Source: Tubiluchus corallicola
Lineage: Eukaryota; Priapulida; Priapulimorpha; Priapulimorphida; Tubiluchidae
Direction: 5' to 3'
Length of the DNA stretch: 45,980 nucleotides
Assembly (NCBI GenBank): GCA_030141605.1
Contig: JAQGDQ010000011.1
Span: 1,512,408 to 1,558,387, forward strand
In this document: piece after piece, positions 1-11,979 of the stretch
Layout: each line of letters begins with the position of its first letter
Position numbering within the stretch: the stretch's first letter is position 1
Notes under the pieces: generated by a model
Told to the model about the DNA's origin: nothing
Database searches by the model: none
The model's input: only the letters and a program-made list of their open reading frames with translations
Translations under genes and position numbers: made by a program

Positions 1-12
1 GGATTCTCATCT

Positions 13-534
13 AGGGATGAGAATGACAAATTGCAAAAAACTCTGAAACAGGCCGGGGGGTTTCGGGTCACCTAGACCCCCAATGGGGTTGAGGGGCAAA
101 GCCCCTTTGGAGCCAGCAACAAATTGCAATTTTGTGACAATAGAGAGCCTCTAAGTGGACTTAAAATATCAATTGCTTTGTTTCATGCATAATTTAAAAT
201 ATCCAACTATCAAGGATACATGATACCTAATTGTCTAAAAAACGCCTAAGTACTGGGCGCTCTTATGCAAAAGTATATAAAAACTGTCTGCAATTGACTC
301 AAATAACTCCGCACAATTGATTCGATATTTTTATACATAGAGATATACACGTGGTTACACTGATGTATGTGATGTAAACAAAGTGACGGCCCGCCAACTA
401 GCAGTCAGCTTGTGAAATAATATACTGGATCCGTAAAAAATTTTCTCAACGAATTTACACGATTTACAAAAATGGCACTACCGGTCTTCCGAAAACTCGG
501 AATTCCGCGTATCCGAGGAAAATTCTCATCCCTG
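13..534 (+). mobile_element. TIR element, copy 1 of 3 (CAGGGATGAGAAT ends)
   Basis: Non-coding element bounded by GGGATGAGAATGAC on the left and its inverse ATTCTCATCCCTG on the right. Bases 3-10 (ATTCTCAT) look like the right end of another copy touching it, but the window starts there. Two further copies lie at 8147 and 12370 in the same orientation. The short TIR and the absence of coding sequence make it a MITE. CAGGG ends recall hAT elements, but I could not confirm an 8-bp target duplication. Confidence 0.75.
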
Positions 535-1119
535 ATTTGCACATACATATTAATTATTCAATTTAGCCTTAACTTTTCAAAAAAGACATTTCACATGCAA
601 GTAAAGTCACATATTGCTCTTTCACTGCTTTGAATGATTAATAAGTGTAGCTATAGGCATGTCGATCAGTAGGACATATAATCGGTATAGTTTATTTATT
701 GATAACTTGCGTATCAGTTTCTAAAATGAGAAAATTATGAATACACATCAGCTGAACTTCAAGCAGGAATTTAGTAGCACACTGCAAGTAGTTACTGTTG
801 TGTTTGTACCTGGTCTAATTAACATAATTATGTTCTAGCTAAAACAAAAATTAAAAGTTATGTTAAACTGGTAACGTCAAAATCGCTTTACCATGGTAAT
901 TGTTGTCAGAGGCGAGTATGAAAAGTTCGAGTTCAATTCGAACACGTTTGTTTATTTTGAATTCGAATCGAACCTAAAACTATAGATTCGAATAATTCAC
1001 CACCTTCACAAGTACTATACTGTAAATAATCATTCTTTAGACAACACCTAAACAATCCGGTGTTGATACTGTTACAACTTCACAACAATGGCGACCAACA
1101 ACCTGAAAAATGTACTCAC
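535..1119. other. non-coding stretch, intron after exon 12
   Basis: AT-rich sequence following the exon 12 donor in gene orientation. It has a GAATTCGAA-rich patch near 930-990. No exon, repeat or RNA gene was recognised. Confidence 0.5.
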
Positions 1120-1434
1120 CCTTCACCTCCGTTTCCACATCAATAGAGGTCCTCTTCCCCTCAACAGACTCCGACGAAGACATTCCCCAAACTTCGGCTC
1201 TGTATTGTGAAGCACCGCATAGTTCTCGTAGTACATACTCGGTTACGTTTGCTCCAGTCTCTGCAACGAGCATCTGTAGATCATCGTCTTGACAGTCGGC
1301 AGCAGCCGTTTGACGTAACGATACCCGATACCCCGTCACGTTGAGACCAGAGTCAGCGGGATGATTCCAGGTAAGCCTCTGATTCCCATCACCATCATCT
1401 TTTGTAACATCTAAATTTCTCACTGGCTTTATAC
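1120..1434 (-). CDS. exon 12: third FN3 domain
   Basis: 315 bp, phase 1 on both sides, encoding one whole FN3 domain of about 104 residues. It begins near IKPVRNLDV, has the strand-B tryptophan (LTWNHP), the strand-C tyrosine (GYRVSL) and the late YRAEVWG stretch typical of the fold. The acceptor is preceded by a pyrimidine run (TTTTTTCTTCAATAG) and the donor is GTGAGT. A single-exon phase 1-1 FN3 differs from the two preceding FN3 domains, which are each split by a phase-0 intron. Confidence 0.85.
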
Positions 1435-4400
1435 CTATTGAAGAAAAAAGGCTCATGTCAGAATCCGTCTGTTGACTTTTATGCAAAGTACAATGTCTGC
1501 ACTACATTGATAAGACAAGCTTTCATACAATGGTCAGAATCTGACCAAGATACAATGTCCACACTCCATACATGACACAAGCTGTTTGACAATGGTCAGA
1601 ATATGACCAAGATACAATGTCCACACTTCATACATGACACAAGCTTTCATACAATGGTCAGAATCTGACCAAGATACAATGTCCACACTTCATACATGAC
1701 ACAAGCTGTTTGACAATGGTCAGAATCTGACCAAGATACAATGTCCACACTCCATACATGACAGAAGCTGTTTGACAATGGTCAGAATCTGACCAAGATA
1801 CAATGTCCACACTTCATACATGACACAAGCTGTTTGACAATGGTCAGAATCTGACCAAGATACAATATCCACACTCCATACATGACAGAAGCTGTTATAC
1901 AATGGTCAGAATCTGACCAAGATACAATATCCACACTCCATACATGACACAAGCTGTTATACAACGGTCAGAATCTGAACGAGATACAATATCCACACTC
2001 CATACATGACAGAAGCTGTTTGACAACGGTCAGAATCTGACAGAGATACAATGTCCACACTCCGTACATGATAGAAGCTGTTTGACAACGGTCAGAATCT
2101 GACTGAGATACAATATCCACACTCCATACATGACACAAGCTGTTATACAACGGTCAGAATCTGACCAAGATACAATGTCCACACTCCATACATGACAGAA
2201 GCTGTTATACAACGGTCAAAATCTGACCAAGATACAATGTCCACACTCCATAGATGACACAAGCTGTTATACAACGGTCAAAATCTGACCAAGATACAAT
2301 GTCCACACTCCATACATGACAGAAGCTGTTTGACAACGGTCAGAATCTGACCAAGATACAATGTCCACACTCCACACATGGCAGAAGCTGTCTGACAATG
2401 GTCAGAATCTGACCAAAATGCGACATCCATAGATGTCAGAATCTGACCGGGGAGGACATTGGATTTTGCTTGCCGACCAACACAAAGTCCGGACTATAGA
2501 TGAGCACGGTTTGACAAAGTCGTTACATTGAATAAATACACGTTTACAAGAATAAACAAAACTGGCCGTGAAATACAATATGAAAATCAAAACACGCCTG
2601 TAACCACTGGGAAATAATAATGCAACAGACTGTTTCTGCAGCAGTAAGCATTGAGCACGTGACACTGGCCATTCAACAGTATTAACAGAAAAGTGCACAC
2701 TTAGAACTCTCCTATCTGAAAGGTAAGAAAAGTTGTGCACACATAGAACCCTCCTATGCGAAAGGTAAGAAAAGTTGTGCACACTTAGAACTCTCCTATC
2801 TGAAAGGTAAGAAAAGTTGTGCACACTTCGCACTCTCCTATCTGAAAGGTAAGAAAAGTTGTGCACACTTCGAACTCTCCTATCTGAAAGGTAAGAAAAG
2901 TTGTGCACACTTCGAACTCTCCTATCTGAAAGGTAAGAAAGTTGTGCACACTTCGAACTCTCCTATATGAAAGGTAAGAAAAGTTGTGCACACTTAGAAC
3001 TCTGCTATCTGAAAGGTAAGAAAAGTTGTGCACACTTAGAACCCTCCTATCTGAAAGGTAAGAAAAGTTGTGCACACTTAGAACTCTCCTATCTGAAAGG
3101 TAAGAAAAGTTGTGCACACTTAGAAGTCTCCTATATGAAGGGTAAGAAAAGTTGTGCACACTTAGAAGTCTCCTATATGAAGGGTAAGAAAAGTTGTGCA
3201 CACTTAGAACTCTCCTATCTGAAAGGCAAGAAAAGTTGTGCACACTTGGAACTCTCCTATCTGAAAGGTAAGAAAAGTTGTGTACACTTAGAACTCTCCT
3301 ATCTGAAAGGTAAGAAAAGTTGTGAACACTTAGAACTCTCCCATATGAAGTGTAAAATACATACCACCTGCTATAGTAGTAATGAACGAAGCTTTGCTTT
3401 TGTCACTCCAGCCAACTTTGTTGTTGTACATCACAGTGAACGTGTAATTAGTAAAGAATTCCAATTTCTTCACTTCATATTCTGTTTTAGTGCCTGCTTC
3501 CACTACACCGGGCTTTGCGCTTGAGTCCTCTTCATTTCTGTACTCGATGCGGAAAATAATTTCTTTATCACAGTTTGCATCTTCTAGTGGGGGCTTCTGC
3601 ACAGCAATAAAAAATCTAACAGGTCAGAATGCCAAGTAGCGACGACATTAAAATGCCTTCAAAAATTCTTAGTCAAAATGCTGAACGAAACCCATGGCTC
3701 TTACTAATACATGAAATGACACAAAACCAACTAACAAAATCACTGTCGTGAAGCTCACGATTTCTTGATTTTATTTTTTATTATTATGTTATACGTCATT
3801 ATTTTTTATTTATTATGTCATATTATTACATTCTCTGGTTAAAACATTAAAAAATCCCACACACGAAATTTCAGCTGTAAAATAAGTCTATTTCTTCATA
3901 TACAGTCTAAACTTTCATCCTTGAACTAATATGCATAACATTTACCTTTCATTGAATAGCTGGCTTCCTTGCTTCATAGAAAACTTACCTGGTCAGTTGG
4001 CTGTCAGAGATCGTTGTATAAGCATGTGTTGTTAATGATTTATAAATTAACTCACCTGTATTCTACGTATGCTGATGTCTTAGCAATTTACCTTCAGAAA
4101 TTCTTCATAATCACCATGCTCTGTTCATACTGTATGATTAACCCGTTTAATTAGTGTCTTGGCCGTGTTTACAAACATAAGACTACAATGCAAATGGCTT
4201 CAACTGTTTCCGTGTTGACAAACAATCAGACGTGTTGACAAACAATCAGAACAACACACAAATCTTACAAAAGTTCAAAATGCAACTTCGTCCCAGTATC
4301 AAAAGAACCTGATTTGTTTCTACATAGTTTTACCTCAAATTTCACGTTGACTACGGCATGTTGGTTATCATCTGATTTTCTTGTGCTCAGCTGTGGTGGG

Positions 4401-7400
4401 CTCACCGGATGTAATGGTTCTAAAATGAAAAGGACCTTAATTTGCAGACAGACACAGCAGTAGCATAATTGAAGTGTTAATTTACTGAACGTACGGGAAT
4501 ATACAGAGTCCGTCCAAAAATGGATACACCCTTCAGGAAAGGAAAAATCTCTATAAATATTTAATCCTTTTAAGTACTTCTATGAATGTAAATTCCTCTT
4601 TCAATGTTTTATCAAATTGCGATAACAATGTTTACTGTAGTAGGATATTTTCTCAACAGATGGCGTTATCATCTTAAGACTACCGTCAAGCTGAGTTAAG
4701 ATGGCAATACTTGTTTTCTGTACAGAAACTTATTTGAGTTTACTTACTACCACAAGCAGTAGTGAACTTTAAGGGAAATGACTTCCGGCCTTCTCTTCCT
4801 TCTCTTCCTGTGGCAATCACGGTCACAGCGGTGATGTATGACTCGCTAAGCTTCAAGTTTCTAAGAATGCATTCATAGACTTGCTTGTACTGATCATAAT
4901 GCATTGTACAGCCATCTACTGCTTCCCATGCTGGCTGCTCACTCATCCCGGACTCCGAGATGTATACCCTGAACCAAGCAGGACGTTGATTAGGCAGCTG
5001 TGAATACAAAATGTTATTGTTTTTTATAGTCTGACACAGATGAAATCATGTAGCATTGATTACTGCTGTTTTGCAATATTGATCAATTAACTTATGCTTT
5101 CTATTTATCAAAATCAGAAGAAATAGATTCAAGCATTATAGGTTTTACATGTCAAATGTAGACCTACGTTAAGTCAAATGTAGATTTAGGTAATTCAAAT
5201 GTGTCTTGGTAACTCAAATGTAGACTTGGTAACTCAAATGTAGTTCAAATGTGTAACACAATGGTTTTCAACAAATCTTAAGCGCTTTTGGTAAGTCAAA
5301 TGTAGACACATGTCAAGTCAAATGTGACATTGGTATCTCAAATGTGGATAGGTGGTAAAGCTTAAGGATGTTAAATTTAATCTCCTTTAATCTTAATTTA
5401 ATAATTGCTGTGAAAATAATAACTTTATAGGTCTACTAATAGTTCACTAATATTCTGTAAAGTTTACATACCATTGGAACTGTTAGAGAAAACAATGCAT
5501 TCTTAAAATAAACAATGTTTCTTGAGAGAAACTAATTCATTAATGCAGTGCTAATGCATTACTTAAAAAACTAATTAGTGATTCACTTTTCATTGAGAAG
5601 TGGGAACCAATTTATTCTTTTCTACCGACATTGCGGTTTATCAAAGGATTTAGTTTGAGGATAAACAACGCATTTTTCAAAGTTATGAAAGAGGTGATGA
5701 CTATCTTTGGTTTATCTTTTTGTAATTTGCAATTAAATAACTTAATTACCGATTTATTCAAAGTAATGCATCTACATTTGACTTACCTAAGTCACATTTG
5801 AGTTACCAAAACACATTCAAAATTCCTATGTCTACATTTGACTTACCTAAGTCACATTTGAACTTTCCCGTGTCTCATTTGATGTGTAAAACCTATAGTA
5901 CCAACAATACAAACTGCGAACAAGATTAAGTTGCAGCTATGAGTGTACCTATAAAAACTTCTGTCTTTTAAAACATGCACCTTCTATTTACTTCGCAGAA
6001 ATGCTCCTTTTAAAGCACCGTAATTCCTTTTTTATGGTTTTACACAGGACAAAAACATAATACGGATCGTAAAATAATTTACTCTAATAATTTCATTTTT
6101 CCATGTCATTTTAGCAAAAAATGCACCAAGTTCAGCTACGATGGGTTTCTCTTTCAAATGAGGAAATGCTGAAACAAAGTAGAAAGATTTTCTATCAGGC
6201 ATAAATCATTAAGAACATATCATACTAAACAGTATCAATGCATTACTGCATTCAGTCATCTTTAAAGCTTACCATATGTATTTTTTTACAAATTCTTTTA
6301 CAAGAAAACAAACTGACGCAAACTAGGAAAGAGTAGAACTACAGTGGAACCTCGACTCACGAAAACCCTATTATACAAAAAATTCAGAATACGAATCGGG
6401 CTTCGAAGAAATTTCCGTCCCATTTAACGAAAAGGTATTCAAGATACGCGGTCCTCCCAGAATGCATTTCGTAGCATCGCGTGAACGCTTTGTTGTGCGC
6501 AACACGTGAGCGCTTCAAAAGGTAAAGTGTCATTATTCGTAACAACATCTATTATCATTTTTCATTGATTTTATTATTTTCTCATTGTTTTTTAACATTT
6601 ATGTAAATGATTATGTTGTCATTAATGAACATATTTCTTTCGGGTGGGGACAACATTTACACCGTTTTCGGGGAGTGGGGGGGGGGGTCAGGAATGAAAC
6701 ACACCATTTATAGGGTAAATCTTGTCTCATAATACGAAGATTCTGAGATACGAAAGGCCCTACAGAACAAATTAATTTCGTATCTCGAGGTATCACTGTA
6801 GTCATAGTAACCAATTTTTTTTAAGTCATAAGTCATTTATTTCACATTACACATTTACAATGGTTACATATACAATATCTAGTGAAAGGGCCTACAATGA
6901 ACATAATACAAATAAGAAATACTGCACAGGAAAAGCCTCAAACACTGTTCACTTATACACGAAGGTAAATGTGTTGCGGACAAGCAGAAAGCAGGGCTTG
7001 TTAGATTGTCCCACACAGTGATAGAAATCGTGAGATGGCCACTCAAATGACATTCACAGCAATTTAATCGTAAAGTACAAAACTACACTTTCACTCTCAA
7101 TTCCTCAGCTAAACTACAATCCAAATCGGAAATAACAAAAAATACCAAAACTGAATATTTTACATACAGTTGTTAGTTTGATAAACGCTATAATGCTCTC
7201 TTCCACCGCAGAAGTCAAAACTGTTTATCGTAGAACTTCTGCCAGTAAATGACACTCCGCAAGCAACATCACAGTTTGTGTCATCAACTTCTGAAGTAAA
7301 CACGGTTTCCATTCCACATTTGCATTCATTATAGCGAGTCAAAACAGCAAACAGAAATCCTACAACATTCAAAACACTTGAAAATTCAAAACTCAATTTG

Positions 7401-10400
7401 AACTATGTAGAGACTTATAAAACCAATTAAGACTTGCAAACAAAGTATCTAGCAAGTACAAATTATATGTATAATATAAATAATAATTCACTTAAGTTTA
7501 ACACACTATAACAAAAATTAAAGCACAAACCTCTCAGTTTAGCAAAATAAAAAAAAACCACAAAATATAATTTAAAGCAACATACCTTGACAAACTACAT
7601 TATGAAATTCACAAATTACATTATCCACCAGCAGACTATGAGACCTGAACTGCTTATATTACTATATTCTAAACAATTTCGTTGTGCGCACACGCAGTTG
7701 CTGTAGATCAAAGGTTAAGTGCACCACAGCAATGTATCTTAATTACAACCGTCACTCGACTGTAAAGCAAAGCTGTCTGCTGCATCATTTCAGTAACTTC
7801 AGTTGTTTTACGTAGACTTTACTTTATTATGCATTTATTATTATAAGTACTAATTCACATACAAATTATATGTTTATGCATATCACAATGTTATTAGCAG
7901 TAAGTTACCTCTTGAATTGCAATAAGAAACACACATCCTTGAAGACATCGTCTGCAATTGAAGGGTACTAGACTCATTCAGGAAATAATTCTGTCCTGCT
8001 GGATAACATCCACTACCAAGTTTTGTTCCAGCTAAAGGCACTAAACATTCCACAAAACATTGTACTGTTTAAAAATTCAAAAATAGAGAGTTTTTTGTTG
8101 TCTCAGTGTATATACAACTAGGTAAAATGTCAAAATAAATTATGTGCAGGAATAAGAATGACAAATTGCAAAAAACTCTGAAACAGGCCGGGGGTTTGGG
8201 GGACACAGAGCCAGCAATAAATTGCAATTTTGTGACCACCTCTAAGTGGACTTAGTTATCTAGTATATCTAAATATCAGTTACCTTGCTTCATGCATAAT
8301 TTAAAATACTCAACTATCAAGGATACCTGATACCTGATTGTCTCAAACACGCCTAAGTACTGGCTGCTCGTATGCAAAAGTATAAAAACTGTCTGCAATT
8401 GACTCAAATAACTCCGCACAATTGATTCTACATTTTTATACATAGAGATATACCCGTGGTTACACTGATGTACGTGATGTAAACAAAGTGACAGCCTGCC
8501 AACTAGCGATCAGCTTGTGAAATAATGTACAGGGTCCGTAAAAATTTTCTCAACGAATTTACGGGATTTACAAAAATGGCACTACTGGTCTCCCAAAAAC
8601 TCGGAATTCCGCGTATCCGCGGAAAATTCTCATCCCTGTTAGTGTTTACAACAGCACATCATTAATAGTCATCATATTTAAATGTTGTTTTCAATTTTTT
8701 GTACTTGTTTGAAGAACTGCTCAGTTTTGGCTGTAGCCTCATGCGCACCTAAGAGTGAAGTTAGCGAGTGATACATTTAAACACGTATACTCCGAATAAG
8801 CCAATTAAACAAGGCGATAGGTATCGCATATACCTCAAATTCACTCGCATTTAAAATATAACATCGTGTAATTAAAATCAAACTCTGATGCAAACAACCA
8901 TCACAAGCCATTTTATGGATGACTCTTTAACAAAAGGAAGCGAGTTCTGTTAATAAATTAATGTTCTATAAAAGGAGGACAAACTAACACAGCATAAACT
9001 TCTAATTCAGCAAAAATAAATTGCACTGTACATTGCCTCTACTTCAATATATTTTTTCAGCTACTGGTGCATGCTGGGATCGGGTGTCTCTGGCAACATG
9101 GCAGCTTCCCGGTCACCGATATGGGTTATTTAAATGCAAAGAATTCTCTTTTTTGCTAACGCCAGCCTTGAAAGCAAGTAAGAGTGTAGGTAAATCGATA
9201 CAACATCATTATTGCTGTATTTTTTGCGTCATTTTCCCCGGTCATGTGCGGTAATATGTTCATCTGTCGCAGCTTACTTAAATACGAATTGTAATGATAA
9301 TAATAATCTTTATTTGCCACTAAAATACATTGGTAATCACTGATAAAAACTTTACAGAGATGATCAATCAGTGTTAGTTAATAAAAACTTACACTGCTAA
9401 AGGCAAATGCGTCAGTGCAATCTAAACTACTGTGCAGTAATGGAAAGTAACGACGAATAAAATCAAACGTATTTACAACTATGCACAAAAAAAATGAAAA
9501 AAACTATGATTTAATTAATATGGCCGTGGATATATGAATTCTGAATTAGCGTGTATGTTGTCGTACTAGTGTGATGGTATTTCATATCTGGTTAATATTA
9601 GTGATTTCAATTTTGTTTTAAATGCTGATAGGGACTTGATTTGTTTAACCTGTAATGGTAGAGAATTCCAAAGTAGAATTGCTCATAACTATCAGCCATT
9701 TATACAGCACCGAATGCACTGAAGCACTTAATAATATCAATTGTGAATGATCGTTTTCCTATTGTTGCATAAATTGTCTGACTTTATCGTTTGAAATAAT
9801 TTATGGTAGCGTCTAAAAACAGTTTATCGTTATGGTGTCGTTGAAAAATGTATCATATCGTTATTGCATCGCCAAATTTGTATCGTTAAAACAAACTTAC
9901 AAGAAGTAGGATATACTTCTAGAGCCCATCCACCACCACACGTCTGTCCGTTACTGCCACATCTTCTGTTACATGGACTTTTAGCGGGTAAGTGGCGTCC
10001 ATAGGTATGTCCACAATAACATCCACCACCGTGCTCTAATCCAGCAAATGGGAAACTTCGCCTTGCGCAGTAATCCTTGCAAGTCTCTGGATTATTAACA
10101 TTTACACTTCTTAGATGTGACATGTCTCTTGGTCCTGCATCCCCAGGTCTCTTAGGATCTTTGTCTTCCCAACAACCCAAATTGTCCGTCAGGACATTAA
10201 AGTCTGGAACATAATACAATAACATCCAGCCTGTAATGCAACATGCTTACTATACATGCATTATAACATGTAAACGTTGACTATGAAAATCGTACTTACA
10301 AAACAGTAAACTTGATCAATTCTTCTACTTCAAATTAATCAAGAAATATCTGCAAATTTACGAGAGCACTGTCCTGTACCATCTTCCCCTACCATAAAGT

Positions 10401-11929
10401 GCTGAAAACACTTCTCCTGTAGCTGTATCTTTACACCAATCTCTACTACAGTGCAGAAACCAAAACCAATGCAAGTGGCATAGCTAAGGCGGTGGAGGGG
10501 AATACAGAGCATCGACTGTGCCACAAGCTCTAGATATGCCACTGTTAAGTAATAGTTAGGTGTGCATATAATTGACAAACTGTTTCGTTTTTAACCTTGA
10601 CAAAGTTGTCTTGTTTTGCATAAAAGTGGCATTTATTATTCTCTTGACTTTTAGCACTTCAACAGCAATAGCCAATCAATCACTCAATGCATATTATTGA
10701 AAAAAAAGAAACAGTATAGGTAAAAAAACGTTGATGAAGTCAAATTAACCAAATAAAAGAGTTGCTGTATGACACATTGAAAGCTTGGCTTGTTAGGGTG
10801 GCAGAAATGAGTGAATGAAAGAATGGTTAGGGTCAGAAGAAATGATGGAATGGAAAAAAATAGTAAGATTAGGGATAGGAAGAAGGAAAAGAGGAGAAGA
10901 AACGACCACAGTGTATGTTTAATTTACATAGAGCTATATTAAAATAGCATTATAATTGATTGGAGGCCATATATTGCGACTGCATGAGACATGGAACCAT
11001 TAAAATTGTATTATAAGTATGAATCAAAAATGGTCCTTTTCAAGTACTTTTTGAAACTAAAAATAGTTTTGTGTATTTTTACTTGGGTACTTATTTTATT
11101 CCAGTTATTGGGGGCTGTGAATTTAATAAAGTGCCTGGTACTATTAGTACGACACTAAGGGATATGATATTCGTTGAACCTTGTAAAGTAATGTTTAGGA
11201 TTTGCTGTAATGGGATTTGCAAAGGAAGTGGGAAACAAGTTGTAGTATGTCTTATATATACAAGTGATATATAAACAAGTCTTCGAGAATTATTATATCA
11301 ATTCAGTAATACTATGGTTGCTTACTCTCTGTATAGTACACGGAGACGGCATTTTCTCCCGGACAAATTAAGTCAATTCCATCACATGGTTTGCAGTTCG
11401 TTGAAAACCTGTCATACGGGTATCCATTGCCACATCTGCAGACGTAATCGCCATTGTTGTCACTGGAGATACTGCCGAAATAATAGCCTGCATCTCTGCA
11501 TAATGTTCTACACTGAACGTGCAAGTCGGTTTTCTTTGGAGTGAAATATTTCTTCACAGGAAAATAAGACTCAGGCGCATAATACTGGAAGCATCCTTTA
11601 TGAGACCAGTAGTGGGGAGCTAAAAGAAAAACCATATTCAGCTTGTTACTGTCACTAAATTTAAAATCAAGTTCGACCAGACGGTTTAGTCTAGTGGTAA
11701 TGCATCTGCTTTCCGTCTGGGAGGTCAAGAGTTCGAACCAGCGGCCAGGGCATACCAAAGACTTTAAAAATGGTACCTGCTGTTACCCTGCCTGACGCGT
11801 AGTATTTTATTGTAAAAGTGGGGTAATAATAGTCTCTGTTATGTAGTTGTAAGTTGTTATTTACAGTCGGCGATAATAGCTCTTTGAGCTAACGTTAATT
11901 GTTGACCCAAAAGCCGACTTTAAATAAAG

Positions 11930-11979
<50 letters not shown>

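Noticed and set aside
2402-3524. ORFs of 150-185 codons on both strands across 2400-3520
   Set aside because: They follow the 42-bp repeat period in both directions. The plus-strand one also overlaps exon 11 antisense.
4500-4735. Mariner-type element end (GTCCGTCCAAAAATGGATAC)
   Set aside because: It resembles mariner termini, but no inverted partner or transposase remnant was found.
11676-11750. A functional tRNA gene
   Set aside because: A and B boxes are present, but the acceptor stem does not close and a SINE body with (ATT)n tail follows.
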